Positions 44,174 through 54,277 of a DNA stretch of 64,000 nt are shown piece by piece. Numbering within the stretch: the first letter of the stretch is position 1; every line of letters starts with the position of its first letter. The stretch is taken from the NCBI RefSeq assembly GCF_027942295.1, contig NZ_CP101416.1, forward strand, positions 4,636,501 to 4,700,500. The letters run 5' to 3'. The notes below the pieces were generated by a model. It did no database searches and was not told where the DNA came from. It was given only the letters and a program-made list of their open reading frames with translations. The position numbers were made by a program, and so were the translations under genes. Origin of the DNA: Pseudanabaena sp. Chao 1811 (GTDB lineage Bacteria; Cyanobacteriota; Cyanobacteriia; Pseudanabaenales; Pseudanabaenaceae).

Positions 44174-44611
44174 TTAAAGCCATTGGTATATACTCCAACC
44201 AAGTATCATTGCTGCCCAGACAATTACTACTAATCCATATTTAGATTGGTTTTTAGTTAGCCCTAATTTTGACATTCTCTGGTTAGCAAACCCTAACAAA
44301 AAAACTATGCTAATGGCTATTGTCCAAGATAAAAGTAACCATAGAGCAGTAGTTGGTCCATCAGTTTGTATAAGTTTAGAGGGCTTTGCCCATATAAATA
44401 CACTAGCCCAAAACCATACAGATAGCCAAGCGATCGCCAAACTAATTGAAGAGCTGCCTGTTTGTACTAACCTCAGTGTAACTAGATAGTTGCCTAGCCA
44501 AATCAACTGGTTCGCGTTATAGGCAGCAAGGAGAACCCCCCCAGATAGACATCCTAAGAATAAAATAATTAAATAAATAATTGCATCATAAGCTATAGGT
44601 TTCATCTTCAT
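44174..44611 (-). CDS. Four-helix membrane protein of unknown function
   Basis: A 145-residue integral membrane protein with four hydrophobic stretches (near IIYLIILFLGCLSGGVLLAA, LAIAWLSVWFWASVFIW, LLLSWTIAISIVFLLGF and LVVIVWAAMILGWSIY). No motif. It lies 34 bases upstream of the other small membrane protein gene. ATG 44611 is preferred; TTG 44626 and ATG 44605 are alternatives. Confidence 0.6.
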   Translation of the reverse strand: MKMKPIAYDAIIYLIILFLGCLSGGVLLAAYNANQLIWLGNYLVTLRLVQTGSSSISLAIAWLSVWFWASVFIWAKPSKLIQTDGPTTALWLLLSWTIAISIVFLLGFANQRMSKLGLTKNQSKYGLVVIVWAAMILGWSIYQWL

Positions 44612-44711
44612 AGTTTCAAAATACAAAGCAAAAAATATCTGCTTGAAATAGGAGCTTATAGAATCTTAAAACATAAAATATACATATCTCTTTAATCTAA
44701 GCATAAACACA

Positions 44712-44802
44712 GATAAGTAGCTGGACACAATTAAATATAAACCCTAAAAGCTGTGGCGCAAGCTGCGCGTGCGCCACAGCTTTTGGTTCTATTTTTTCTT
44801 AT
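44712..44802. repeat. Palindromic element, TAAGTAG-end family (copy 3, inverted)
   Basis: Left end TAAGTAGCTGGACACAATTA matches the complement of the right end of the copy at 38.3 kb. The hairpin AAAAGCTGTGGCGCAAGC/GCGTGCGCCACAGCTTTT has one mismatch. Confidence 0.78.
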
Positions 44803-44871
44803 AGAAATCCTCAATGAACGTGAGTTCGGTATAAGTCAGTTGCACTGTACTTCTCACAGTGCAATGGCAAG

Positions 44872-44907
44872 AAAAAGCAAGAATCGGTAATCGATTCTTG
44901 CTTTTTT
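44872..44907 (-). terminator. Terminator-like hairpin after the epimerase gene
   Basis: AAAAAGCAAGAATCG and CGATTCTTGCTTTTTT. A second hairpin TTGCACTGTA..CAGTGCAA lies at 44840-44864. It is about 85 bases past the epimerase stop at 44994. Confidence 0.7.
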
Positions 44908-44993
44908 CCACTTATAAAACTACGGATAGTATACCCAAAGAGAGTTGTGGCAATTTGTAACAGAATTCTCTTTAATTTTCTAAATTGCTTTAT

Positions 44994-45935
44994 CTATCTC
45001 AAGATTTGTTCATCTGTTGAAAAATCGATGTCAGCTTGATGACGATTTGATGGGAGATAGTCCTGCTCGAAGGAAGTTTTTAAGCCAGATAATAGATCGT
45101 AATTGGGCTGCCAGTTGAGATCTTGGGTTGCCTTGGTGACGGAGGCAAAGAAATGTTGGAGACGGAAAGGAAATGCTTTCTTTTTGCCAAAGTCAAAATC
45201 CTTAGGATTGTAATAGACAAAATTCAATGAGCTAGGATCTTTGCCTGCGGCGATCGCACATTGTTTGGCAAGTCCGATAAAGGTAACATAGCGCGTATCG
45301 GAAATATTGTAAATTTCGCCGATCGCTTTTTGATTGCCTAGGACTGCTGCCATAGCACTAGCAAGATCTGCAACATGACCAAGCTGGGTAATAAACTTGC
45401 CATTGCCGGGGATCGGAATCGGGAGATCGCGCACAATGCGATCAAAGAACCAAGCTTCTACATCGTTGTAGTTTCTGGGGCCATAAATGTAAGTGGGGCG
45501 AATGGAAGTATAGGGAAAGCCAGATTCGGCACGGACTTGTTGCAAATATGATTCTGTATCGAGCTTGCCCTTGTGACGACTCTTGGGATCAACGGCATCG
45601 GTTTCGTGGTAGGGCAGGATGTCACTATCAAGATAGACACCTGCCGAACTCATATAGACAAAATGCTGGAGGCGATCGCGAAAAATTTCGACGAGGGGCT
45701 GGGTATCGCTAAGTTCACGCCCATTGTTATCAAAAATTGCCTCGAAGGATTCGCCACTAAGTTTGTCGCGTAGTTGTTGGGGATCAGTGCGATCGCCAAT
45801 AATTGTGCGGAGTCCTGCAACGGGTGAAGGCTTTTTACCACGGTTAAAGAGGGTTACTTCATGTCCTTGATCAACCAACAATTTGACCAGTGACACACCA
45901 ATAAATCTTGTGCCACCCATTACTAAAATTTTCAT
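44994..45935 (-). CDS. NAD-dependent epimerase/dehydratase, CSP41-like
   Basis: A 313-residue atypical short-chain dehydrogenase. The Rossmann motif is MGGTRFIGVSLVKLLVDQGH, a variant of GxxGxxG (GGTRFIG) typical of the CSP41/RNA-binding branch. It also has HFVYMSSAGVYLDSD and PTYIYGPRNYND. Plant CSP41 proteins bind RNA and support chloroplast transcription; cyanobacterial function is open. ATG at 45935. Confidence 0.83.
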   Translation of the reverse strand: MKILVMGGTRFIGVSLVKLLVDQGHEVTLFNRGKKPSPVAGLRTIIGDRTDPQQLRDKLSGESFEAIFDNNGRELSDTQPLVEIFRDRLQHFVYMSSAGVYLDSDILPYHETDAVDPKSRHKGKLDTESYLQQVRAESGFPYTSIRPTYIYGPRNYNDVEAWFFDRIVRDLPIPIPGNGKFITQLGHVADLASAMAAVLGNQKAIGEIYNISDTRYVTFIGLAKQCAIAAGKDPSSLNFVYYNPKDFDFGKKKAFPFRLQHFFASVTKATQDLNWQPNYDLLSGLKTSFEQDYLPSNRHQADIDFSTDEQILR

Positions 45936-46266
45936 TTTTGAATTAATTTAATTAGTTTTCTTGAAATTTACTAAATTCAGAATATAGCGTTTTGTGCTGT
46001 AGATTCTGCTAAGTCCATCTGCTTAATGAACTCTAAGAAGCGGATTCGTCCACTTCGCGGGCAAATTTTAATTGTGACTGCCTAGTAGGCTGTTGGAATT
46101 AAATGTAGGATGGGTTAGCGATCGCGTAACCCATCATCTTTAACTAATGGATGCGTTACGTTGCACTAACGCATCCTACAAATAATTAAGCCTAGCGACT
46201 TACTTATGGGGATAGTATTAAATAGCGATGCGTTAGATCTCTATTTTTAGATAAGCACTAGGAATT
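45936..46266. other. 331 bp divergent promoter region with a small hairpin repeat
   Basis: Between the epimerase and amidase genes. Around 46102-46181 there are GGATGGGTTAGCG..CGTAACCCATC and GGATGCGTTACG..CTAACGCATCC, two adjacent inverted repeats of a kind common in cyanobacteria. No gene. Confidence 0.6.
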
Positions 46267-48096
46267 ATGCGGCGACAGATAGGAATTTTTCTAATTGGGA
46301 TGTTGAGCTTTTTTATTGCTACCGCAACAAGCGCCCAAAACTTTATCCCACCCACACAACTACATCTCACCTATCCGCCGTTACAACATACCACCACCGA
46401 CGATCGCCTATTTTTTATTGGTACTGCCCCCAAGGATGGTCAGGTCAGTATTAACGGCAAGGTGATATCACGGAGTAACGCAGGGCATTTCGCCCCAAGT
46501 TTGCCGCTTCGGATTGGTGAAAATATTTTTCAGCTCAAGTACACCAATCCTACGGGCGATCGCAATAGTGACAAGGAAATCACAGTGAAGGTTGTGCGGG
46601 AATCAAGAATTACCTTACCGCCCAAGGACATAGGCTTTATCGGAAATTCTCTATTCCCTGCTGTCAATATTGCGCGACAGCCCAATGAAAGAATTTGCTT
46701 TGATGCGATCGCCACACCTAATGCCCAAGTTGTCGCTAGAATTGGCGATCGCGAAATTCCTCTCTTACCTCGCCGCCGTAATATTCAACTACCCCCGAAT
46801 TCATCGGTACTAACAGGGAATAACGCAGCTAGTGCCGAATCGCCTTCAGGTTATTTCCGTGGCTGCGCTACCTTTGAAACGCCTAGCCAACTTGGTCAGC
46901 CTGAATATGAAATGCGCCTAGGCGATCGCATTGTTAAACAAAAAGCGCAAGGCTCCGTCGAAATTCTCTCGCCGAAAAAACTCCAGATTGCCGAAATTAC
47001 GGCAACTGCGGATGCCAGAACTGGTGCAAGTACTGACTTTTCGCGCCTTACTCCCTTACCCCAAGGCGTTAAAGCTCTAGTCACAGGCAAACAGGGGGAA
47101 TGGCTGCGGCTCGATTATGGTGGCTGGGTGAGAGAACGCTTTGTGAAAGTATTTGATACTGACACACAGCCGCGATCGCTAGTGCGCGGAATTAGTACAA
47201 GGATAGCGATCGATAAATACGATCCGCAGAATATTTGGACAGAGATCGTTGTTCCCCTGGAATGCAACGTCCCGATTTCTGTCAGTCAAGGCGATCGCAC
47301 CTTTACATTGACTCTATATAACGTCACGTCTCAAACTGACACTATTTCCATTGTCCCCGAATCCATCATCAATAAATTGGAATGGTTGCAGTCTGATCCT
47401 GATAAAGTCACCTATACAATTGGCCTCAAACCAAAACAGCAATGGGGTTATAAGGTTCGTTATCAAGGTACAAATCTGATTGTTTCTCTCAAGCATCCAC
47501 CAGTTCTCTCTACTGCAAATAAAGAACCTCAACCTCTCAATGGCATGAAAATCCTCTTAGATGCAGGACATGGTGGTAATGAAGACTTAGGCTCACGAGG
47601 TCCAACGGGATATCCTGAAAAGGATGTCACCCTGATTGTTTCCAAACTCCTGCAAGAGGAATTGCAAAATCGTGGGGCGAAGGTAGTAATGACTCGTACC
47701 GATGATATTGATCTAGATTTAGCCCCCAGAGTTGCCAAAATCGAACAGGAGGAACCAACGGTCTCCATCAGCCTGCATTACAATGCCTTGCCCGATAATG
47801 GTGATGCGATTAATACATCAGGAATTGGGGCTTTTTGGTACAATCCACAGTCTCAGGACTTCGCTAAGTTTATCCATAACTATGTTTCCCAAAAGCTGCA
47901 TCGCCGTGAATATGGCGTTTACTGGAATAACTTAGCATTAGTTCGTTCTACGGTTACACCAGCAGTACTTCTAGAATTAGGTTTTATGATCAATCCCGAT
48001 GAATTTGAATGGATTATCGATCCGCAGCAGCAAAAGTTGCTTGCCAAAACCCTTGCTGATGGTATTACCGAATGGATGCTGAATGCTGCTAACTAA
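46267..48096 (+). CDS. N-acetylmuramoyl-L-alanine amidase (Amidase_3) with SH3-like domain
   Basis: A 609-residue exported cell-wall hydrolase. Signal peptide 1-23 (FLIGMLSFFIATATSA). A central SH3b-like segment (ADARTGASTDFSRLTPLP..WLRLDYGGWV) is followed by a beta region that resembles AMIN, then the zinc amidase: LLDAGHGGNEDLG (His), PEKDVTL (Glu), SISLHYNAL (His) and VLLELGFMIN (catalytic Glu). It cleaves the stem peptide from MurNAc, needed for cell separation and septal channels. Its last 14 bases overlap the next gene. Confidence 0.92.
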   Translation: MRRQIGIFLIGMLSFFIATATSAQNFIPPTQLHLTYPPLQHTTTDDRLFFIGTAPKDGQVSINGKVISRSNAGHFAPSLPLRIGENIFQLKYTNPTGDRNSDKEITVKVVRESRITLPPKDIGFIGNSLFPAVNIARQPNERICFDAIATPNAQVVARIGDREIPLLPRRRNIQLPPNSSVLTGNNAASAESPSGYFRGCATFETPSQLGQPEYEMRLGDRIVKQKAQGSVEILSPKKLQIAEITATADARTGASTDFSRLTPLPQGVKALVTGKQGEWLRLDYGGWVRERFVKVFDTDTQPRSLVRGISTRIAIDKYDPQNIWTEIVVPLECNVPISVSQGDRTFTLTLYNVTSQTDTISIVPESIINKLEWLQSDPDKVTYTIGLKPKQQWGYKVRYQGTNLIVSLKHPPVLSTANKEPQPLNGMKILLDAGHGGNEDLGSRGPTGYPEKDVTLIVSKLLQEELQNRGAKVVMTRTDDIDLDLAPRVAKIEQEEPTVSISLHYNALPDNGDAINTSGIGAFWYNPQSQDFAKFIHNYVSQKLHRREYGVYWNNLALVRSTVTPAVLLELGFMINPDEFEWIIDPQQQKLLAKTLADGITEWMLNAAN

Positions 48097-49039
48097 TCCT
48101 GATGACTTCTGGTCTATCTTCCATTTTGGTGATCTGATCAATGCATATATTCCTTTGCTTCTATGGACAGGGGTTGGTTTATTAATTTCCCGATTCGCGC
48201 CAATCAATACTTCTAAATTTCTTGGAGTTGGTCTCTATTGGATAGGAGTCCCATTACAACTATTTGTCCTTGCTAGACATACGCAGTTTTCGGATACACC
48301 CTACATTCCCTATGTGGCGATCGCCGCTTTAGTGCTTAGTTGGCTACTAGCCCTCATCGGTTGGCAATTTGCCAAGCAGGAACATAGCGATCGCTCTAGT
48401 TTGGGCAGCTTCATTTTGGCGACGATGCTTGGTAATACGGGCTTTGTGGGCTTGACGCTGACTAATTCCCTTGCGAGTTCTAGCTATGCCGATTGGGCGG
48501 TTTTGTATAGCATTGCTAGTAATGTGGCGGGAAATTATGGGATTGCCGTATTTATTGCTAGCTATTTTGGGAAGAGCGAGGTCAAGCCACCTTGGTGGAA
48601 ATTGTTGCTCGATGTAGCCACGGTTCCAAGTCTATGGGCTTTTGCGATCGGCTGGTATACTCGCCCCATTGGTTTACCCGCAGCGATCGAGTCGGGGCTA
48701 GATGCTGGAGTATGGGTGACGATCGCCTTTGCATTGTCTCTCGTCGGTTTACGCCTTGGCAAAATCGAGAAATGGGAAAGCCTCAAACCTGCGGCGATCG
48801 CCGCTTTTTTGCGAGTGGCGATCGTGCCTTTAGCGATCGGTTTAGGCTCGACTGCTTTTGGCTTAAGACATGATCCGCGTTTAATCCTCACCCTGATGTC
48901 AGGAACCCCTACAGGGCTATCGGTATTAATTCTGGCGGAAGTCTATAACCTTGATCGCGATTTGCTAATTAGCACGATCGCCTTCTCCTTCATTGGTTTA
49001 TTTTTAATGCTACCGATTTGGATCATCTTTTTTGGTTAA
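48083..49039 (+). CDS. AEC family (auxin efflux carrier-like) transporter
   Basis: A 318-residue membrane protein with about ten hydrophobic helices. Landmarks of the family: the Asn-rich GNTGFVGLTLTNSL and the late PTGLSVLILAEVYNLD segment. Bacterial members export or import small organic acids; the substrate is unknown. It starts in the last codons of the amidase gene in another frame (14-base overlap), so they are an operon. The 3' end overlaps the convergent cyclase gene by 4 bases. Confidence 0.88.
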   Translation: MLLTNPDDFWSIFHFGDLINAYIPLLLWTGVGLLISRFAPINTSKFLGVGLYWIGVPLQLFVLARHTQFSDTPYIPYVAIAALVLSWLLALIGWQFAKQEHSDRSSLGSFILATMLGNTGFVGLTLTNSLASSSYADWAVLYSIASNVAGNYGIAVFIASYFGKSEVKPPWWKLLLDVATVPSLWAFAIGWYTRPIGLPAAIESGLDAGVWVTIAFALSLVGLRLGKIEKWESLKPAAIAAFLRVAIVPLAIGLGSTAFGLRHDPRLILTLMSGTPTGLSVLILAEVYNLDRDLLISTIAFSFIGLFLMLPIWIIFFG

Positions 49040-50496
49040 TTGGCGATCGCTACAAAACAAGCTCTGCCCCTAGATTTGGCTGCATATAGTCCTTGATCGG
49101 CTATTTGAATGAGATCATTGACAGTGGTTTCATATTGAGGAATACAAGCACAAATACCCGCGCTGACTGTCACATAGGGACTAGCCTGTGAGTAGGCGTG
49201 AGGAATCTTTAAATCAGCGATCGCCTTGAGAGTAATTCCCACAAGTTTTTCGGCATCAGTCAAATTGGCTTCGGGTAGTAACAGTACAAATTCTTCGCCC
49301 CCATACCTTGCTGCCATATCAGTTTTGCGCTTAGCCATGTTGTTAATCGTATGGGCAACCACTTGAAGACAATGATCGCCCGCCAGATGCCCATAATGAT
49401 CGTTATAGCTTTTGAAATAATCGACATCAAACAGAATCAATGCAAGGGAATGCTTATGGCGATAGGCGCGTCCTAATTCTCTATCGATCGCAATATTGAA
49501 GGCTCGACGATTAGGGATTTCGGTTAAGCTGTCGATATAGGATAGTGTTTCTAATTGTTGATTCAACTCCAAAATTTCTGCTTGGGCAAGTCGCAGTGCT
49601 TGTAACTGCTCATAGGATCTAGACGCTAACCACACAGCGATCGCAATTACAATTGAGAAGATTCCTCCAAAAATCAAAATACCTTCAGCAACAAAATTGG
49701 AAGTGGTAATCCCATATCTGGTCATCACATACAACTGCGAAGAATAAAGTGCTTGCCAAAGACAAATCGTAATCGTAAAACCTAAAACAATGAGACTCAG
49801 GGGTAAAAATAGAATTGGCAATTTTTGCTTAATCTGCAAACTTAAATAGCGAGCTTCGAGCATCAGCATCAGCCCAGTCGCCATAAAGCCAACGGAAGTA
49901 TGGAGCGCCATCTTTGTGAGTTTTCCCCACCCATAGGCTGTTTCCACATGGGACAAATATCCCAAAAAAGCAACACTACCTAACCCCATTGTTAAGGCTC
50001 CCAATACACTCCCAACCAAATATTGGTTGAGGTTAATATTTTTGACTGACATGACTAAGAGCGAAATGCCACTGAGCAGGAATGCCAGAGCAGTATTAGG
50101 AGCCATACGTCCGGGTTGTGAAGTGTCAGTGACGATGTAATGTTCCATAAACAATTCATCAATATAGAAATTCACTCCTAAAATTTGTTGGGTTAGGGTT
50201 AAACCACCCAGCAATACCAACAATATCCCGATATACAGGGATACTTTCCTATATTGATTATTTAGTCCCATGAGTGCAAGACTAGCACCAATAAAACCCA
50301 ACGATGTATTAAATTGCATGGGTACAAATCGGGGATTGAGCTGAATTAATTGATGTGAGCCTGTATACCAACCAAACATCACCGTTAATCCCAGTACCAG
50401 TAAAAGACCTGCACCGAAATTGACACAAAATCTCAAGGAAATATATTTACGCATCGTTGGTGATGATTTAGTAAATAGAGCGATCAGTCCGCTCAT
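49036..50496 (-). CDS. Membrane-bound diguanylate cyclase
   Basis: A 486-residue protein with eight or so N-terminal membrane helices (about 20-290), a short coiled coil (ALRLAQAEILELNQQLETLS) and a GGDEF domain with an intact active site AARYGGEEFVLLLP and SLALILFDVDYFKSYNDHYG. It therefore should make c-di-GMP from two GTP. Membrane module resembles MASE-type sensors. No I-site RxxD is obvious at the expected place. ATG at 50496. Confidence 0.93.
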   Translation of the reverse strand: MSGLIALFTKSSPTMRKYISLRFCVNFGAGLLLVLGLTVMFGWYTGSHQLIQLNPRFVPMQFNTSLGFIGASLALMGLNNQYRKVSLYIGILLVLLGGLTLTQQILGVNFYIDELFMEHYIVTDTSQPGRMAPNTALAFLLSGISLLVMSVKNINLNQYLVGSVLGALTMGLGSVAFLGYLSHVETAYGWGKLTKMALHTSVGFMATGLMLMLEARYLSLQIKQKLPILFLPLSLIVLGFTITICLWQALYSSQLYVMTRYGITTSNFVAEGILIFGGIFSIVIAIAVWLASRSYEQLQALRLAQAEILELNQQLETLSYIDSLTEIPNRRAFNIAIDRELGRAYRHKHSLALILFDVDYFKSYNDHYGHLAGDHCLQVVAHTINNMAKRKTDMAARYGGEEFVLLLPEANLTDAEKLVGITLKAIADLKIPHAYSQASPYVTVSAGICACIPQYETTVNDLIQIADQGLYAAKSRGRACFVAIAN

Positions 50497-50510
50497 TTTT
50501 AATTGTTTTT

Positions 50511-50549
50511 CAAATAGAAAAGACGTGCATAGCGCGTCTTTTCTATTTG
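50511..50549 (-). terminator. Terminator after mnmG
   Basis: CAAATAGAAAAGACG and exact complement around GTGCATAGCGC-type loop, 4 bases from the mnmG stop at 50553. Confidence 0.78.
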
Positions 50550-50552
50550 CTT

Positions 50553-52484
50553 CTATTTTGTTTTGCTGGCAAGGCGATGTTGAATCTCTAGATAAACAAG
50601 TAAGGCATTAACATCCGCAGGGTTTACACCACCAATGCGACTTGCTTGTCCAATCGTCATGGGTCGAATTTTACTGAGCTTTTCTCTTGATTCTTTAGAA
50701 AGAGTCTCGATCGCATTGTAATCAATATCTGGTGGCAGCTTGCGATCGCTATGTTTGGCAACTTCCTCAATCTGATGCTCTTGACGCTGGATATAGCCGA
50801 CATACTTTACTTCAATTTCGGCGGCAAGACGTTCAAAGCGATTCAAATTGTCATCGGCTAAGCCATAGTGAATTAACTCCGCATAGTTAAACTTAGGACG
50901 ACGCAATAGGTCAGAGAGGGTAATTGCCCCACGAATTACTTCACCAGTCTCAGCAGTAATCCTTTGACCGAGTTCATCCTTTTCCTTGACGCGAGTTTCA
51001 TTGAGACGTTGCACTTCCGCATGGACACGCTCTTGCTTGTCACAGAACATTTGCCAACGGCGATCATCGACTAGTCCGATTTCACGACCGATGGGTGTCA
51101 GGCGGCGATCGGCATTGTCTGATCGCAAAATCAAGCGATATTCAGAACGGCTCGTCAACATCCGATAGGGTTCGCGCAATTCCTTTGTACATAGATCGTC
51201 GATGAGCGTACCGATATAGCTACTGGCGCGAGGCAATACCACCATCTCTTTCCCTTTCGCATAGAGAGCAGCATTCATCCCTGCAATGAGTCCTTGTGCG
51301 GCAGCTTCTTCATAACCCGTAGTTCCATTAATCTGACCCGCACAAAATAGCCCTTCAATCAATTTGGTCATCAAAGTGGGATAACACTGTGTCGCAGGAA
51401 TATAGTCATATTCCACCGCATAGGCTGCACGGAGCATCTGACAATTCTCTAATCCGGGGAGAGTCCGCAACATTTGCAGTTGAATATTTTCAGGCATTCC
51501 CGTGGAGAATCCTTGAATATACAGCTCAGGAATAGTCCTCCCTTCGGGTTCGATAAAAATCTGATGGCTCTCTTTATCCGCAAAACGGACAATCTTATCT
51601 TCGATGCTGGGACAGTAGCGGGGGCCCTTAGCATCGATGAAACCTCCATACACAGGCGTAAGATGCAGATTTTCGCGAATGATGCGATGGGTTTCCGCAG
51701 TGGTGCGCGTTAAATAGCAGTTCATCTGCTCCCGTTCCACCCATGCCGAAGGATCAAAACTAAACCAGTTCTGTTCTTCATCCGATGGCTGAACTTCCAT
51801 TTTGCTATAGTCTACACTGCGGCGATCGACTCGCGCAGGTGTTCCCGTTTTTAAGCGATCGGTGACAAAGCCCAAGGCATTCAGGGTTTCAGTAAGTCCT
51901 GTGACTGCAAATTCGCCTGCCCGGCCTGCGGACATAGAGCGATTTCCCACCCAGATCTTGCCATTGAGAAATGTACCTGTCGTTAAAATGACTGCTTTAC
52001 AGCCATAGCCGACACCAAATTGAGTTTCAACACCATAAATCCCTTGATTGGCATCTAATAAAACATTAATGACCGTTCCCTCACGCACCGAGAGATTTGG
52101 TTCATTTTCTACCACCTGCTTCATTTCGGCGGCATATTCGCGCTTATCGGTCTGCGCTCGCAAAGCCCATACTGCGGGACCCCGCGAACTATTGAGAATT
52201 CTTTTTTGTAAATAGGTGCGATCGGTGATTTTGCCAATTTCGCCACCGAGGGCATCGACTTCATGGACGAGTTGTGATTTAGCAGGGCCCCCAACGGCGG
52301 GATTACAGGGTTGCCATGCAATGCGATCGAGGTTGAGGGTGAGGAGTAAAGTCTTGCATCCCATTCTCGCTGAAGCAAGGGCAGCTTCACAACCTGCATG
52401 ACCTGCACCAACGACGACGACTTCAAATTCGTCTAGAAACTGGACTTGATTAGCTAAATTAATCGAATTCTTTATCTCGCTCAT
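50553..52484 (-). CDS. mnmG: tRNA uridine 5-carboxymethylaminomethyl modification enzyme
   Basis: A 643-residue MnmG/GidA, the FAD protein that with MnmE modifies U34 of several tRNAs. FAD motif [60 protein letters not shown] and the C-terminal [12 protein letters not shown].. [20 protein letters not shown] are present. Usual length. It is downstream of pilT on the same strand, 139 bases away. Confidence 0.98.
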   Translation of the reverse strand: MSEIKNSINLANQVQFLDEFEVVVVGAGHAGCEAALASARMGCKTLLLTLNLDRIAWQPCNPAVGGPAKSQLVHEVDALGGEIGKITDRTYLQKRILNSSRGPAVWALRAQTDKREYAAEMKQVVENEPNLSVREGTVINVLLDANQGIYGVETQFGVGYGCKAVILTTGTFLNGKIWVGNRSMSAGRAGEFAVTGLTETLNALGFVTDRLKTGTPARVDRRSVDYSKMEVQPSDEEQNWFSFDPSAWVEREQMNCYLTRTTAETHRIIRENLHLTPVYGGFIDAKGPRYCPSIEDKIVRFADKESHQIFIEPEGRTIPELYIQGFSTGMPENIQLQMLRTLPGLENCQMLRAAYAVEYDYIPATQCYPTLMTKLIEGLFCAGQINGTTGYEEAAAQGLIAGMNAALYAKGKEMVVLPRASSYIGTLIDDLCTKELREPYRMLTSRSEYRLILRSDNADRRLTPIGREIGLVDDRRWQMFCDKQERVHAEVQRLNETRVKEKDELGQRITAETGEVIRGAITLSDLLRRPKFNYAELIHYGLADDNLNRFERLAAEIEVKYVGYIQRQEHQIEEVAKHSDRKLPPDIDYNAIETLSKESREKLSKIRPMTIGQASRIGGVNPADVNALLVYLEIQHRLASKTK

Positions 52485-52541
52485 TGCCTGACAGACCTGA
52501 CCAACAAAACATTATTCTAGCCTAAAACCCCTAAATATACG

Positions 52542-52572
52542 ATGAAGCACCGTGCTTTGCACAGTGCTTCAT
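52542..52572 (-). terminator. Hairpin between pilT and mnmG
   Basis: ATGAAGCACCGTG.. CACAGTGCTTCAT, no strong U-run. A second weak inverted repeat, TGTGCTA..TTAGCACA, is at 52578-52604. A partial terminator is possible. Confidence 0.5.
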
Positions 52573-52623
52573 AGGGTTGTGCTATCCGTTACGTGGTTAG
52601 CACAAGAGCTATCTACATCAAAG

Positions 52624-54120
52624 CTACATACGACCACGCAACATTTGCGCCATTTCGTTGGGCTTCGGCGAGTTCTCTACGGCAGTTTCTTCCGTAATGC
52701 GTCCATCCTCATAGAGCTTATAGAGAGACTGGTTCATATTGACCATTCCCTCATAGGTACATTTAGGAATGATTGCCTCAATCTCGTCTACTTCACCACG
52801 TTTGATATAGTCACGCACCGCATCGGTATTGATCATGATTTCATGAACAGCTGCACGCTTGCCATCGGTAGTTCGTACCAGCGACTGAGCAATAACACCC
52901 ACCAAGGATTCCGCCACCTGAATTCGCATTGGTCCCTGTTGTTCAGGTTCATAGAGATTCAGAATCCGCTCAATGGTTTTAACTGCGCTATTAGTGTGCA
53001 GCGTTCCGAATACTAAGTGACCAGTTTGTGCAGCTTTCAGTGCTGTGTTCACAGTTTCTTTGTCGCGCATTTCCCCAATCAGAATGATATCGGGATCTTC
53101 ACGCAAAGCTGCCTTGAGTGCATTATCGAACTTGAGAGTATGAATACCTACTTCCCGTTGTTTGATCAGCGCTTTTTTACTTTGGTGGACAAATTCAATG
53201 GGGTCTTCGATGGAAATTAAGTGCTTCTGCATTTCCGTATTGATGAAGTCCACCATTGCCGCTAGGGTCGTAGACTTCCCTGAACCAGTAGGACCTGTGA
53301 CAAGGATCAAACCCTTATGGGTGTAACAAAGTTCACGGAATACCTCAGGTAAACCAAGTTGATCGATGGACAGAATCTTGAGGGGGATCAGTCGCAAAAC
53401 CATTGCAGATCCCCGTAACGAATCAAAGACATTAATCCGACAACGGGCAAAGTCGTACTGGGTTGCACCATCAAATTCTAAGGTGTCGCGAAATTGCTGG
53501 ATTTGTTTATCATCCATAATTTCGGTCAGCCATGTATCAAAGGTTTGCTTGTCGGGAACGGGATATTGCTCCTGTGTCACCATCAAGCCACGACTCCGAA
53601 AACGTACTGGTTCATTTACACCAGCATGAATATCGGAGCATCCTTGCTCATAAGCATCCTTGACAATTTGAGCAAGGGTGGGTTGCCCTGAACTACGCTG
53701 TAAAATCGCTGGTACACCTAGATTTGGTAGGTTGGGAGGTGGACCTGGCCGAATTGGAGGGCGGGGGTTAGGAGGAGGGGGAACGCTTGTAATCTGGGTA
53801 TCTGTGGGGATTGCCATTTGGGCTTGGCGTGCTGCTGCTGCCACCTGAGCTTGCTTTGCTTGTAGTTGAGCCTGTTGTAGTTGAGCTTGCTGTGCAGCCT
53901 GCTGTTGAGCGGGATTTGGAACTGCACGCACTTGACCAGCAGCTCCTTGAGCAGTGGGAGCAACACGCTGCTGAGCTGCGGGATTAGGAGGTATTTGAGG
54001 ATTGTTGGGAGGAGCGACACGCTGCTGGGCGGGTGGTGGTGCGGCGGGATTACGTGGCTGTTGTGGTACACCACCCCCAGAGGAAGGTGGCGGTACGGGA
54101 GGCATCCCAGATTGCGTCAT
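52624..54120 (-). CDS. pilT: Type IV pilus retraction ATPase PilT with Pro/Gln-rich arm
   Basis: A 498-residue PilT-family ATPase that powers pilus retraction. From about residue 145 it has VKDAYEQGCSDIHAGVNEPV, Walker A VTGPTGSGKSTTLAAMV, Asp box SIEDPIEFVHQSKKALIKQR, Walker B DPDIILIGEMRDKET and LVFGTLHTNSAVKTIERIL. The first about 140 residues are Pro/Gln/Ala-rich low complexity (QQAAQQAQLQQAQLQAKQAQ), an extension that standard PilT lacks. Which cyanobacterial PilT paralogue this is cannot be decided here. Confidence 0.93.
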   Translation of the reverse strand: MTQSGMPPVPPPSSGGGVPQQPRNPAAPPPAQQRVAPPNNPQIPPNPAAQQRVAPTAQGAAGQVRAVPNPAQQQAAQQAQLQQAQLQAKQAQVAAAARQAQMAIPTDTQITSVPPPPNPRPPIRPGPPPNLPNLGVPAILQRSSGQPTLAQIVKDAYEQGCSDIHAGVNEPVRFRSRGLMVTQEQYPVPDKQTFDTWLTEIMDDKQIQQFRDTLEFDGATQYDFARCRINVFDSLRGSAMVLRLIPLKILSIDQLGLPEVFRELCYTHKGLILVTGPTGSGKSTTLAAMVDFINTEMQKHLISIEDPIEFVHQSKKALIKQREVGIHTLKFDNALKAALREDPDIILIGEMRDKETVNTALKAAQTGHLVFGTLHTNSAVKTIERILNLYEPEQQGPMRIQVAESLVGVIAQSLVRTTDGKRAAVHEIMINTDAVRDYIKRGEVDEIEAIIPKCTYEGMVNMNQSLYKLYEDGRITEETAVENSPKPNEMAQMLRGRM

Positions 54121-54277
54121 AGTTGAACCTCGTTCTTAAACATTTTGGTTAGGCAGCAGGCTTAGTAATGAGAGTTTTGCTAGTCAAATTGTGCGATTTG
54201 ACCTAAAAATAACCAATCCTGTTACCTCATAGGCTAAAAATATATTAGCTGTTGTAAATACTATCCTCAAATAATTA

